Assembly: GCA_903934745.1 (NCBI GenBank)
Contig: CAIZOZ010000351.1
Span: 1-6,096 of the forward strand
DNA length: 6,096 nucleotides
DNA from: an uncultured cyanobacterium
GTDB lineage: Bacteria; Cyanobacteriota; Cyanobacteriia; PCC-6307; Cyanobiaceae
Reading direction: 5' to 3'
In this document: positions 1 to 6,096 of the stretch, in pieces
Position numbering within the stretch: the first letter of the stretch is position 1
Layout: each line of letters begins with the position of its first letter
Notes under the pieces: model-generated
What the model was told of the DNA's origin: nothing
The model's database searches: none
What the model saw: only the letters and a program-made list of their open reading frames with translations
Position numbers and translations under genes: made by a program

Positions 1-2
1 CA

Positions 3-404
3 AAGCCCCGTGGCTTCAATGTATTGACCAGGATTGTCTATGTCCATCAGGCCTTCTCGCTGGCCGTGCTGGGGTCTGGTCTGTCCTCGTTGCTAGCGAA
101 GGGTCATGGGCTCCATGCGATGTCAACGGCTGCTGGGCTGGTGATTGCTGTTGCCACCGCCGGCGCCATGTTTGGTGTCGTGAAGCGGAAGTCATTGCCT
201 GCTCTTTCCTGGCTTCGCGTCTGCCTCTGGGCGGCGGTTGTCAGGGGTTCGCTCAGTGTGTTGATGCTTTTGGGGACCAGTGACGCCGCAATCGCTGGTT
301 TTGTGCGTTCGATGATCTTCAATGAGGTCACCCTGATACCGCTTGCGATCTATTGGTCAAGGGCTGTCCATGGCCGGTATCTTGCTTCCTTGCGGTCCAC
401 CTGA
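3..404 (+). CDS. Small multi-pass membrane protein of unknown function, 5' end probably outside the window
   Basis: I do not recognise this protein. The reading frame is open from base 3 to the TGA at 402-404. The first possible start inside the window is a TTG at 24, giving 126 residues, but the codons before it (reading KPRGFNV) continue in frame to the left edge, so the true start is probably just outside. Numbered from that TTG, four hydrophobic segments are visible at about residues 10-25, 33-53, 63-83 and 97-115. Short basic loops (KRK at 54-56, and R/H residues near the C-terminus) separate or follow them, and the tail ends RYLASLRST. It therefore looks like an integral membrane protein with four helices and no soluble domain. 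No catalytic motif or cofactor site is evident. It converges on the channel-like gene with a 35-base gap, and I see no hairpin terminator between them. It is real rather than a shadow because of its membrane-protein composition and because no better frame covers this stretch. Confidence 0.6.
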   Translation, partial: KPRGFNVLTRIVYVHQAFSLAVLGSGLSSLLAKGHGLHAMSTAAGLVIAVATAGAMFGVVKRKSLPALSWLRVCLWAAVVRGSLSVLMLLGTSDAAIAGFVRSMIFNEVTLIPLAIYWSRAVHGRYLASLRST

Positions 405-439
405 TCGTTTCTGTTCCTCTGCCAAAGTAGGTCTCGCCT

Positions 440-1186
440 TCATACGAGCCGTTGATGGACTCGGCCGAGGATCAGTCCAATCAGGATCGCGATGTAGAGC
501 TGGCCTGAGATCGCGATCAGGGTGGCCATCACCTGAACCGTCACGTTTCTGGAGTCCAGCACCTGGGTGCCGATGGTGGTCAGCAGCCCAAACGACGCCG
601 TCATCAAGGCCGAGCCTATGGCTCCACTCGGGACCGCGCTGCTGAGGTGCGGCGGCAGGGCTGACACCACGAAGGCCGAAGGCTGCAGCACCCATAGAGC
701 GGTGAGCATCACACCACCGGAGATGCCGAGCGTGAGATAGCCAGAGATGGCGCAGTGTATGACCGACAGGGTGACAAAGGGTTCACGGATCAGGGTCCGG
801 ACTCCGCGAACCACGACCACCAACAGGAACAGCAGCCAAATCAGCACATGGGGCAGGGTGATCACCCGCCCTACGGCTGGGTCCCAGGCCAGGGCCGCAC
901 GCCAGATCAGCTCCACAGCAATGGCGCTGCAGCCCAGCAGAACGATCGCGGGCCTCGTCTTCGGCATGCCGCTGAAGCGGTTCACGAACACCAGCAACAC
1001 CACGGCCAGGCCGATCAGCAGAAACGACACCAACGGGCTGAACAGCTGCGCCAGAGGCAGCAGCAGTAGCAACAGCAGCTCATAGATCAGCGTGATTCGG
1101 TACCCGAAGTGGCGCTTCCGGATCGTCTGCAGCTGTTGGCGGTTGATTCTCAACGGATTCTCCGAGCTGGGAGCTGAGGACCACAA
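440..1186 (-). CDS. Potassium-channel-like membrane protein with degenerate selectivity filter
   Basis: A 248-residue protein with the layout of bacterial six-helix ion channels of the Ion_trans_2 type. Hydrophobic segments lie at about residues 31-48 (with a run of seven Leu), 50-68, 79-98, 110-127, 138-166 and 214-240. A pore-like re-entrant segment lies at about 190-211, between the last two. The end of the protein, with SGQLYIAILIGLILGR at 227-242, closely follows the family pattern of the inner helix after the filter (GQLYLAVLIARLVG-like). The family signature TTLGYGD is replaced by TTIGTQV at 203-209, so the GYG that coordinates K+ is missing while the flanking pore and helix are intact and in frame. 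It may therefore be a non-selective or different-ion channel, or a non-conducting relative; this is inference. No cytoplasmic RCK/TrkA domain follows. The start is a TTG at 1186 preceded by GGAG with a six-base spacer; no upstream ATG or GTG was found in frame, which supports this start. The stop is TGA at 440-442. It is divergent from valS. Confidence 0.8.
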   Translation of the reverse strand: MWSSAPSSENPLRINRQQLQTIRKRHFGYRITLIYELLLLLLLPLAQLFSPLVSFLLIGLAVVLLVFVNRFSGMPKTRPAIVLLGCSAIAVELIWRAALAWDPAVGRVITLPHVLIWLLFLLVVVVRGVRTLIREPFVTLSVIHCAISGYLTLGISGGVMLTALWVLQPSAFVVSALPPHLSSAVPSGAIGSALMTASFGLLTTIGTQVLDSRNVTVQVMATLIAISGQLYIAILIGLILGRVHQRLV

Positions 1187-1450
1187 CGCCCACTCCGGCA
1201 GTAGCGGCCATCGCAGCGGTCCCCATGGGACAAGTCTTGACAGCTCACGGTTTAGCCACGCAGCCGCAGTGCAGCCTGGCTCTGAGCGAGGCGCTGCAGC
1301 CGCCTGTCGCCACGATCACCCGATGGTCCCTGTCGACAGCCGACTTCCACCCCCGACGCCGGACGCTGCCCCCATCCAGCGGCCTCGCAGGCTGTCCGGC
1401 TGGGTTGGGCCGCTTTGCGACCATGGCTTCGATTGCCCGTGCCTGTCGCC
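1187..1450. other. Divergent intergenic region between the channel-like gene and valS
   Basis: About 264 bases separate the two divergently read genes, so promoters for both should lie here. A perfect TTGACA (-35 consensus) occurs at 1237-1242 on the + strand, but the bases 17 further on (1260-1265, GCAGCC) are not a -10 box, so I do not call a promoter. A modest imperfect hairpin can be drawn at 1376-1403, with outer CCAGC/GCTGG and inner GGCCT/AGGCT around a three-base loop. No T-box or riboswitch is recognisable. The short open frames in this stretch have no protein-like features. Confidence 0.5.
1191..1196 (-). promoter_or_regulatory. Ribosome binding site deciding the TTG start of the channel-like gene
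   Basis: On the - strand the bases just before the TTG at 1186 read GCCGGAGTGGGCG. The GGAG core is followed by six bases and then the TTG. This is normal Shine-Dalgarno spacing, and it is the main reason to accept a TTG start here, since no ATG or GTG is available in frame nearby. Confidence 0.5.
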
Positions 1451-4318
1451 GTGACCGATGCTCTGACTGCTCGCGAAGCTTCTGAAGCGTCCCCGGCCGG
1501 GACTCCCGCACCTCTGAGCGATGCCCTGCCCAAGACCTACGACCCGGCTGGCACCGAGGCCCGCTGGCAGGCCGCCTGGGAGCAGGCGGGGGCCTTCCAT
1601 CCCGATCCGGCGGCGCCGGGGGAACCATTCGCTGTGGTGATCCCGCCGCCGAACGTGACCGGCAGCCTGCACATGGGCCACGCCTTCAATACGGCCCTGA
1701 TCGACACGGTGGTGCGGTTTCAGCGCCTGCAGGGCAAGAACGTGTTGTGCCTGCCCGGCACCGACCACGCCTCGATTGCCGTGCAGACAATCCTCGAGAA
1801 GCAGCTCAAAGCCGAAGGCACCAGCAAGGATCACCTCGGCCGTGATGCCTTCTTCGAGCGCGCCTGGGCCTGGAAGGCCGAGAGCGGCGGCACAATCGTC
1901 GGCCAGCTGCGCCGGCTCGGCTATTCGGTGGACTGGCAGCGGGAGCGCTTCACCCTTGATCCAGGCCTGAACACGGCGGTGGTGGAGGCCTTCGTGCGCC
2001 TGCATGAGCAGGGGCTGATCTACCGCGGCGAATACCTGGTGAACTGGTGTCCCGCCTCCGGCTCGGCGGTGAGCGACCTGGAGGTGGAGATGAAGGAGGT
2101 GGACGGCTCCCTCTGGCATCTGCGCTATCCGCTCACACCGCTGGCGACGGACGCTTCAGCTGCGGCTCCTGCTGCTAGCGAGCACCCGATTGACCACCTA
2201 GTGGTGGCGACCACCCGCCCGGAAACGATGCTGGGCGACACCGCCGTGGCCGTGAATCCGGCCGACCCGCGCTATGCCCACCTGGTGGGGCGCAGCATCA
2301 CCCTGCCCCTGGTGGGCCGCCAGATCCCGATCGTGGCCGATCAGCACGTTGATCCGGCCTTCGGCACGGGCTGCGTCAAGGTGACCCCCGCCCACGACCC
2401 CAACGACTTCGCCATTGGCCAGCGCCACGGCCTGCCCCAGATCACGGTGATGGCCAAGGACGGCAGCATGAACGAAGCCGCCGGACGCTTCGCCGGTCTG
2501 GATCGCTTCGAGGCCCGCAAGGCCGTGGTGGAGGCGATGGAGGCCGAGGGGCTGCTGGTGAAAACCGAGCCCCATCGCCACAGCGTGCCCTATTCGGATC
2601 GCGGCAAGGTGCCGGTGGAGCCGCTGCTTTCCACCCAGTGGTTCGTGCAGGCCGAGCCGTTGGCCGCCCGCTGCCGCGCGGCGCTGGAGCAGGGCGAGCC
2701 GCACTTCGTGCCGGAGCGCTGGAGCAAGGTGTATCGCGACTGGCTCACCGATATCCGCGACTGGTGCATCAGCCGCCAGCTCTGGTGGGGCCATCGCATC
2801 CCCGCCTGGTTCGTGGTCAGTGAAACCGGCGGCGTGATCAGTGAGGCCACGCCCTATGTGGTGGCCCGCCATGAGGCCGAGGCCTGGGAGAAGGCGCAGG
2901 CGCAGTACGGCTCAGGCGCTCAGCTGGAGCAGGACCCGGACGTGCTCGACACCTGGTTCTCGAGTGGCCTCTGGCCCTTCTCCACGCTCGGTTGGCCAGA
3001 TCCCGACGCCGCCGACCTGGCCACCTGGTATCCCACCAGCGTGTTGGTGACCGGCTTCGACATCATCTTTTTCTGGGTGGCCCGGATGACGATGCTGGCC
3101 GGCGCCTTCCTGCAGGAACCGGGCGCCGCTGGCGTGGAACGACCCGTGGGCGGCCGTGACAGCTGGATGCCGTTCCGGGACGTCTACATCCACGGCCTGG
3201 TGCGCGATGAACACAATCGCAAGATGAGCAAATCGGCCGGCAACGGCATCGATCCGCTGCTGCTGATCGAGCGCTACGGCGCCGATGCCCTGCGTTTCGC
3301 CCTGGTGCGGGAGGTGGCCGGCGCCGGCCAGGACATCCGCCTCGACTACGACCGCCAGGCCGACACCTCCGCCACGGTGGAGGCCGCGCGCAACTTCGCC
3401 AACAAGCTGTTCAATGCCACCCGCTTCGCGTTGATGAATCTCGGTGGCGAGACGCCCGCCAGCCTTGGCGAGCCGGTGGTGGCCGAGCTGGAGAGCGAAG
3501 ACCGCTGGATCCTCTCGCGTCTGCAGCGCACCAGCACGCAGGCGGCCGAGCTGTATGGCAGCTATCGCCTCGGTGAAGCCGCCAAGCTGCTCTACGAGTT
3601 CGCCTGGAACGATCTCTGCGATCAGTACATCGAATGGGCCAAGCCGCGCCTGTTCGGCGACGACGAAGCGGCACGCAGCGCTGCCCGTCGCGTGCTGGCA
3701 CGGAGCCTTGAGGCCTTGCTGGTGATGCTGCATCCGCTGATGCCCCACCTCACCGAGGAGCTCTGGCATGCCTTGAGTGGCGCCGCAGCCGGCAGCTTCC
3801 TGGCCCTGCAGCGCTGGCCCGAGACCGATCCCGCCTGGGCCGATGCCACCTATGAAACCGCGTTCCAATTCGGCATCGACGCTGTGCGGGCGATTCGCAA
3901 TCTGCGGGCCCTTTCCGGTGTCAAACCCGGCGAGAAGATTCCCGTGGGCATTCACACCGCCCAGGCCTCCCGCCAGGCCTTTGTGGCCGCTAACCAGGAC
4001 AAGATTCAGCGCCTGGTGAACGCCTCGGCGCTGCACTGGGAGTCCGAGCCCACCCCCGGCCAGCTGCTGGGCCTCGTCGACAGCGACGCCCAGGTGGGCA
4101 TCACCGTGCCCCAGCAGAGCCTGGATGCCCTGCGGGAGCGGCTGCAGAAGGATCTGGCCAAAGTGGACAAAGAGATCGCCGGCCTGGCCGGGCGCCTCGC
4201 CAATCCCAACTTCGCCGGCAAGGCGCCGCCGGAGGTGGTGGCCGAATGCCAGGCGAATCTGCTGGAGGCCGAGGCCCAGGCGCAGCTGGTGCGCGGGCGG
4301 TTGGCGGAGCTGGGGTGA
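1451..4318 (+). CDS. valS: Valyl-tRNA synthetase (ValRS), class I
   Basis: Cytoplasmic enzyme that attaches valine to tRNA-Val using ATP and hydrolyses mischarged Thr-tRNA-Val. With a GTG start at 1451 it has 955 residues, normal for bacterial ValRS. In order: the N-terminal KTYDP...EARW segment; the HIGH-type motif HMGH at 74-77; the CP1 editing domain, with TTRPET at 254-259 and HDPND at 315-319; WCISRQLWWGHRIPAW and DVLDTWFSSGLWPFS in the catalytic core; KMSKS at 591-595; the helical anticodon-binding domain, with WNDLCDQYIEWAKPRL; and a C-terminal coiled-coil arm from about residue 891 that ends in LAELG. The start is uncertain: no Shine-Dalgarno precedes the GTG, and an in-frame TTG at 1415 would add 12 residues. 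About 28 Ala/Ser/Pro-rich residues precede the conserved KTYDP. Two loops look expanded: the Ala-rich 232-245 before the editing domain, and 558-572 before KMSKS. It is transcribed alone, convergent with the next gene. Confidence 0.98.
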   Translation: MTDALTAREASEASPAGTPAPLSDALPKTYDPAGTEARWQAAWEQAGAFHPDPAAPGEPFAVVIPPPNVTGSLHMGHAFNTALIDTVVRFQRLQGKNVLCLPGTDHASIAVQTILEKQLKAEGTSKDHLGRDAFFERAWAWKAESGGTIVGQLRRLGYSVDWQRERFTLDPGLNTAVVEAFVRLHEQGLIYRGEYLVNWCPASGSAVSDLEVEMKEVDGSLWHLRYPLTPLATDASAAAPAASEHPIDHLVVATTRPETMLGDTAVAVNPADPRYAHLVGRSITLPLVGRQIPIVADQHVDPAFGTGCVKVTPAHDPNDFAIGQRHGLPQITVMAKDGSMNEAAGRFAGLDRFEARKAVVEAMEAEGLLVKTEPHRHSVPYSDRGKVPVEPLLSTQWFVQAEPLAARCRAALEQGEPHFVPERWSKVYRDWLTDIRDWCISRQLWWGHRIPAWFVVSETGGVISEATPYVVARHEAEAWEKAQAQYGSGAQLEQDPDVLDTWFSSGLWPFSTLGWPDPDAADLATWYPTSVLVTGFDIIFFWVARMTMLAGAFLQEPGAAGVERPVGGRDSWMPFRDVYIHGLVRDEHNRKMSKSAGNGIDPLLLIERYGADALRFALVREVAGAGQDIRLDYDRQADTSATVEAARNFANKLFNATRFALMNLGGETPASLGEPVVAELESEDRWILSRLQRTSTQAAELYGSYRLGEAAKLLYEFAWNDLCDQYIEWAKPRLFGDDEAARSAARRVLARSLEALLVMLHPLMPHLTEELWHALSGAAAGSFLALQRWPETDPAWADATYETAFQFGIDAVRAIRNLRALSGVKPGEKIPVGIHTAQASRQAFVAANQDKIQRLVNASALHWESEPTPGQLLGLVDSDAQVGITVPQQSLDALRERLQKDLAKVDKEIAGLAGRLANPNFAGKAPPEVVAECQANLLEAEAQAQLVRGRLAELG

Positions 4319-4509
4319 ACCGCGGCCGGCCTCGTAGCGGCTCCGTCTGCTCGGACAGTCGCGAACATGTGCCAGTGCAGTCAACCCAGTCGACCCAGGG
4401 GAGCCCGCAGGCCCGGAGCCGGTTGTGGCGACCAGACGCTGCTGTCGGTGGCGGTGTCTTTCTTGATCGCACCGGTTACAACAACGCACCGCTTACAACA
4501 TCGTGCCGG
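4319..4509. other. Convergent intergenic region after valS
   Basis: This 191-base stretch lies between the valS stop and the stop of the - strand hypothetical gene. I found only stems of three to four pairs, none followed by a T-run on either strand, so no intrinsic terminator is called although both genes end here. A 9-nt unit occurs twice in tandem at 4378-4395 (CAGTCAACC then CAGTCGACC). The right end holds most of a 17-nt tandem repeat array, annotated separately. No coding potential is evident. Confidence 0.6.
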
Positions 4510-4519
4510 TTACAGCAAT
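4469..4519. repeat. Three tandem imperfect 17-nt repeats
   Basis: Three head-to-tail copies with no spacer: GCACCGGTTACAACAAC (4469-4485), GCACCGCTTACAACATC (4486-4502) and GTGCCGGTTACAGCAAT (4503-4519). Copy 1 matches copy 2 at 15 of 17 positions and copy 3 at 13 of 17. Copy 3 overlaps the last codons and the stop of the - strand hypothetical gene, while the other two lie outside it. On the - strand each copy contains TAA, at 4510-4512, 4493-4495 and 4476-4478; because 17 is not a multiple of three, these fall in three different frames. The simplest reading is tandem duplication of the gene's 3' end, possibly by replication slippage. A binding-site array or a genome-wide intergenic repeat remains possible. 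Confidence 0.8.
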
Positions 4520-5118
4520 GACGTCTGATGATCCACCGGCATCAAGGCCTGGGGCTCGAGCCGCTCCTCGGCCTCACCGGCCTTCACCTCCAGCGCCTGT
4601 TCAATCACCCGATCGGTGAGGGCGTCGAAGTAGGCCGAGAGCGTTTGCTGCAGCTCCAGGAATTCCGGCCAGAGCGTGTCGTTGACGAAGCTGCGGCTCA
4701 GGCGCGCCATCACGGTGGTGCGTCGCTGGCCGCGGTAGCGGTAGGGGGCAATCTCGTAGCGCCGCAGCAGGGCCACGAACAGATGGCGCGACCACTGATC
4801 GGAGAGCGAGAAGCGGAATTCGATCGGTGGCTCCTCGGCGGCCAGCTGTTTCAGCCGGGCCTGGATGCGCTGGCGGGCCCGCTGGGCAGCCACTTTTTCA
4901 CCGTCGCTGCCGGCCCGGGCGTGCAGAGCCTCAATGCGACGCAGCTTCTCGACGAGCTGCTCTTCGGGGCTGCCCTGGGGGCTCGTTTGTCTGTTGACAG
5001 TGCTGACGCGGGGGGCGATGGGGCTCATCTCCAGGGCGCTCGACGGCAACGGTAGGGGGCGCCGCAGGCTTTGGCCAGGCCCATGGATCCGGCCCGCCGC
5101 GGGCCTTGGTGAGGCCAT
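4510..5118 (-). CDS. Conserved hypothetical protein, corA-linked
   Basis: A 202-residue soluble protein of unknown function if started at the ATG at 5118, seven bases after the corA stop. From memory it resembles a family of uncharacterised bacterial proteins with two conserved blocks. The first is a charged helical segment (about residues 51-95: EEQLVEKLRRIEALHARAG, then GEKVAAQRARQRIQARL), somewhat like the helical repeat of DUF2786 proteins. The second is a compact block at about 101-153, with FRFSLSDQWSRHLFVALLRR, APYRYRGQRRTTVM and LWPEF. The second block is rich in Arg and aromatic residues, which could suit nucleic acid or protein binding, but no catalytic site is evident. There is no signal peptide or membrane segment. 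Residues 1-30 are Pro/Arg/Gly-rich and look unconserved. An alternative ATG at 5028 would give 172 residues; a GGAG directly abuts it, which is too close for a good ribosome site. The 7-base gap suggests cotranscription and perhaps translational coupling with corA. The TAA stop lies inside the 17-nt repeat array. Confidence 0.8.
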   Translation of the reverse strand: MASPRPAAGRIHGPGQSLRRPLPLPSSALEMSPIAPRVSTVNRQTSPQGSPEEQLVEKLRRIEALHARAGSDGEKVAAQRARQRIQARLKQLAAEEPPIEFRFSLSDQWSRHLFVALLRRYEIAPYRYRGQRRTTVMARLSRSFVNDTLWPEFLELQQTLSAYFDALTDRVIEQALEVKAGEAEERLEPQALMPVDHQTSLL

Positions 5119-5125
5119 GCCCGGT

Positions 5126-6096
5126 TCAGATCCAGTGTCGCCGCCGGAAGTAGATGACCAGGCTGATGGCGATGCTCAGCATCACGCCCAAGACCAGGAA
5201 ATAACCATCTTTCCACTCCAGCTCAGGCATGTTCTTGAAGTTCATGCCATAGACGCCGGCAATGAAGGTGAGCGGGATGAAGATCGTCGAGATGATCGTG
5301 AGGATCTTCATCACCTCATTCATGCGGTTGCTGAGGCTCGAGAGGAAGGTGTCGTGCATGCTGGCGAGGGTGTCGCGGGCCGTTTCGACCATGTCGATCA
5401 CCTGCACACTGTGGTCGTAGAGATCGCGCCAGTACAGCTGGTTTTCCTTCTCCAGCAGCGGTGATTCGCTGCGGCTGATCGAGGCCAGCACTTCTCTTAA
5501 GGGCCAGATTGCACGCCGTAGGCTGAGTAGATCCCGTTTGAAGTGGTGCAGTTTCGTGACGTCTTTGTGGCGGGGATTGCTGAGCAGATCTTCGTCCAAC
5601 TGCTCTACCAGGTCGCCGATGCGCTCGACCGTGAGGAAATAGTGGTCGATGGCGGCATCCATCAGGCAGAAGGCCAGGTAGTCGGCCTGCTTGCTGCGGA
5701 TGCGACCGCCGCCTCGCCGCAGGCGTTGGCGAACGCTTTCGAACACATCACCGGCATCTTCGAGGAAGGAGATCACGTACTGGCGGCCCAGGATCAGGCT
5801 GACGTGCTCCACCTTCACGTGTGAGTTACCGGGGCTGCATTCGATCATCTTCAGGGCGATGAAGGCGTAGTCCGGAAACTCCTCCCATTTGGGTCGTTGC
5901 GAGGTGTTGGCGATGTCTTCGGTGGTCAGCGGATGCAGGCCGAAATCCTGGCCCAGCCGTTCGATCAGCTCCACGTCATGCACACCGCTGACATTGATCC
6001 AGACCACGCCGGGGCCATCCCGCGCCTGCCGCCATTCGGCTTGCCCCACGCCCTGCGACTCTCGGATCGAGGCGTCGTCATAGACGAACAGGTGGA
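5126..6096 (-). CDS. corA: CorA-type magnesium/cobalt transporter, 5' end outside the window
   Basis: Inner-membrane pentameric channel for Mg2+ (and Co2+) influx, CorA/MIT family. The visible 322 codons run from the right edge to the TGA at 5126-5128. The N-terminal soluble part contains the family hallmark VVWINVSGVHDVELIERLG, then FGLHPLTTEDIANTSQRPK and DYAFIALKMI. A long helical region follows, including LMDAAIDHYF and the stalk helix ending in NRMNEVMKILTIISTIFIPLTF. The first membrane helix ends in the signature YGMN, with GMN encoded at 5240-5248. A short loop (FKNMPELEW) and the second membrane helix follow, then a basic tail, RRRHWI. All key family elements are present, so it is probably functional. 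A GTG at 6049 could be taken as a start, but the frame stays open upstream to the edge with CorA-like sequence (LFVYDDASIRESQG), so the real start is beyond the window. It lies directly upstream of the hypothetical gene, probably in one transcript. No regulatory element is visible because the promoter is outside. Confidence 0.96.
   Translation of the reverse strand, partial: HLFVYDDASIRESQGVGQAEWRQARDGPGVVWINVSGVHDVELIERLGQDFGLHPLTTEDIANTSQRPKWEEFPDYAFIALKMIECSPGNSHVKVEHVSLILGRQYVISFLEDAGDVFESVRQRLRRGGGRIRSKQADYLAFCLMDAAIDHYFLTVERIGDLVEQLDEDLLSNPRHKDVTKLHHFKRDLLSLRRAIWPLREVLASISRSESPLLEKENQLYWRDLYDHSVQVIDMVETARDTLASMHDTFLSSLSNRMNEVMKILTIISTIFIPLTFIAGVYGMNFKNMPELEWKDGYFLVLGVMLSIAISLVIYFRRRHWI

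Noticed and set aside
486..518. Two copies of ATCGCGAT, the second within the palindrome GATCGCGATC, near the 3' end of the channel-like gene
   Set aside because: They encode the repeated Ile-Ala-Ile of the last membrane helix (LIAISGQ and YIAILI). They are not the HIP1 octamer and are explained by coding.
1030..1085. CAG/CAA/TAG trinucleotide-rich stretch
   Set aside because: On the - strand this encodes the seven-Leu run and flanking Leu residues of the first membrane helix of the channel-like protein, so it is coding low complexity.
1237..1242. TTGACA as a -35 promoter element for valS
   Set aside because: There is no acceptable -10 hexamer at 16-18 bases' spacing, so a single hexamer is not enough.
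2912..4489. 525-codon open frame antisense to valS, with further long antisense frames at 1316-2119 and 2198-2872
   Set aside because: All three share the codon-aligned antisense frame of valS. That frame is interrupted only where valS uses TTA, CTA or TCA, which are rare codons in this GC-rich gene. The translations are rich in Gly, His, Gln and Ala, with no domain-like pattern.
4469..4519. 17-nt repeats as replication iterons
   Set aside because: The unit length is in the range for iterons, but there are only three diverged copies, with no Rep gene, DnaA boxes or AT-rich region nearby, and the neighbours are core chromosomal genes.
4528..5055. Long + strand open frame opposite the hypothetical gene (also 4865-5464)
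   Set aside because: These oppose a gene with a clear conserved pattern and CorA; their composition is that of GC-rich shadows.
5126..6049. CorA beginning at the GTG at 6049
   Set aside because: The frame continues upstream without a stop to the window edge and reads as CorA-like sequence, so this GTG is an internal Val codon.

Overview
The window looks like chromosomal DNA from an alpha-cyanobacterium of the Synechococcus/Cyanobium type. This is an inference from the high GC content, the wording of the valyl-tRNA synthetase, and the style of the small membrane proteins; no rRNA or other phylogenetic marker is present. I found no copies of the HIP1 octamer (GCGATCGC), which fits picocyanobacteria better than many larger cyanobacteria. 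No transposase, integrase, CRISPR array, tRNA or phage gene is visible, so this is mostly ordinary core genome.

Layout from left to right. (1) A + strand small four-helix membrane protein of unknown function runs in from the left edge and ends at 404. (2) It converges, with a 35-base gap, on a - strand gene (440-1186) encoding a six-helix protein of the bacterial potassium-channel type whose selectivity filter no longer reads GYG. (3) A gene-free divergent region of about 264 bases separates that gene from valS. (4) valS, valyl-tRNA synthetase (about 1451-4318, +), is complete and carries all class I and editing motifs. (5) A 191-base convergent intergenic region ends in three 17-nt tandem repeats that run into the 3' end of the next gene. 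(6) Two - strand genes lie in tandem with a 7-base gap: corA, a CorA-type Mg2+/Co2+ transporter truncated by the right edge (5126 to the edge), and downstream of it a conserved hypothetical protein (4510-5118).

The genes do not form one pathway. The only likely operon is corA plus the hypothetical gene. The two observations most worth a second look are the degenerate filter of the channel-like protein, and the 17-nt repeat array, which duplicates the stop-codon context of the hypothetical gene so that TAA occurs in all three frames. I see no convincing new multi-gene system here.
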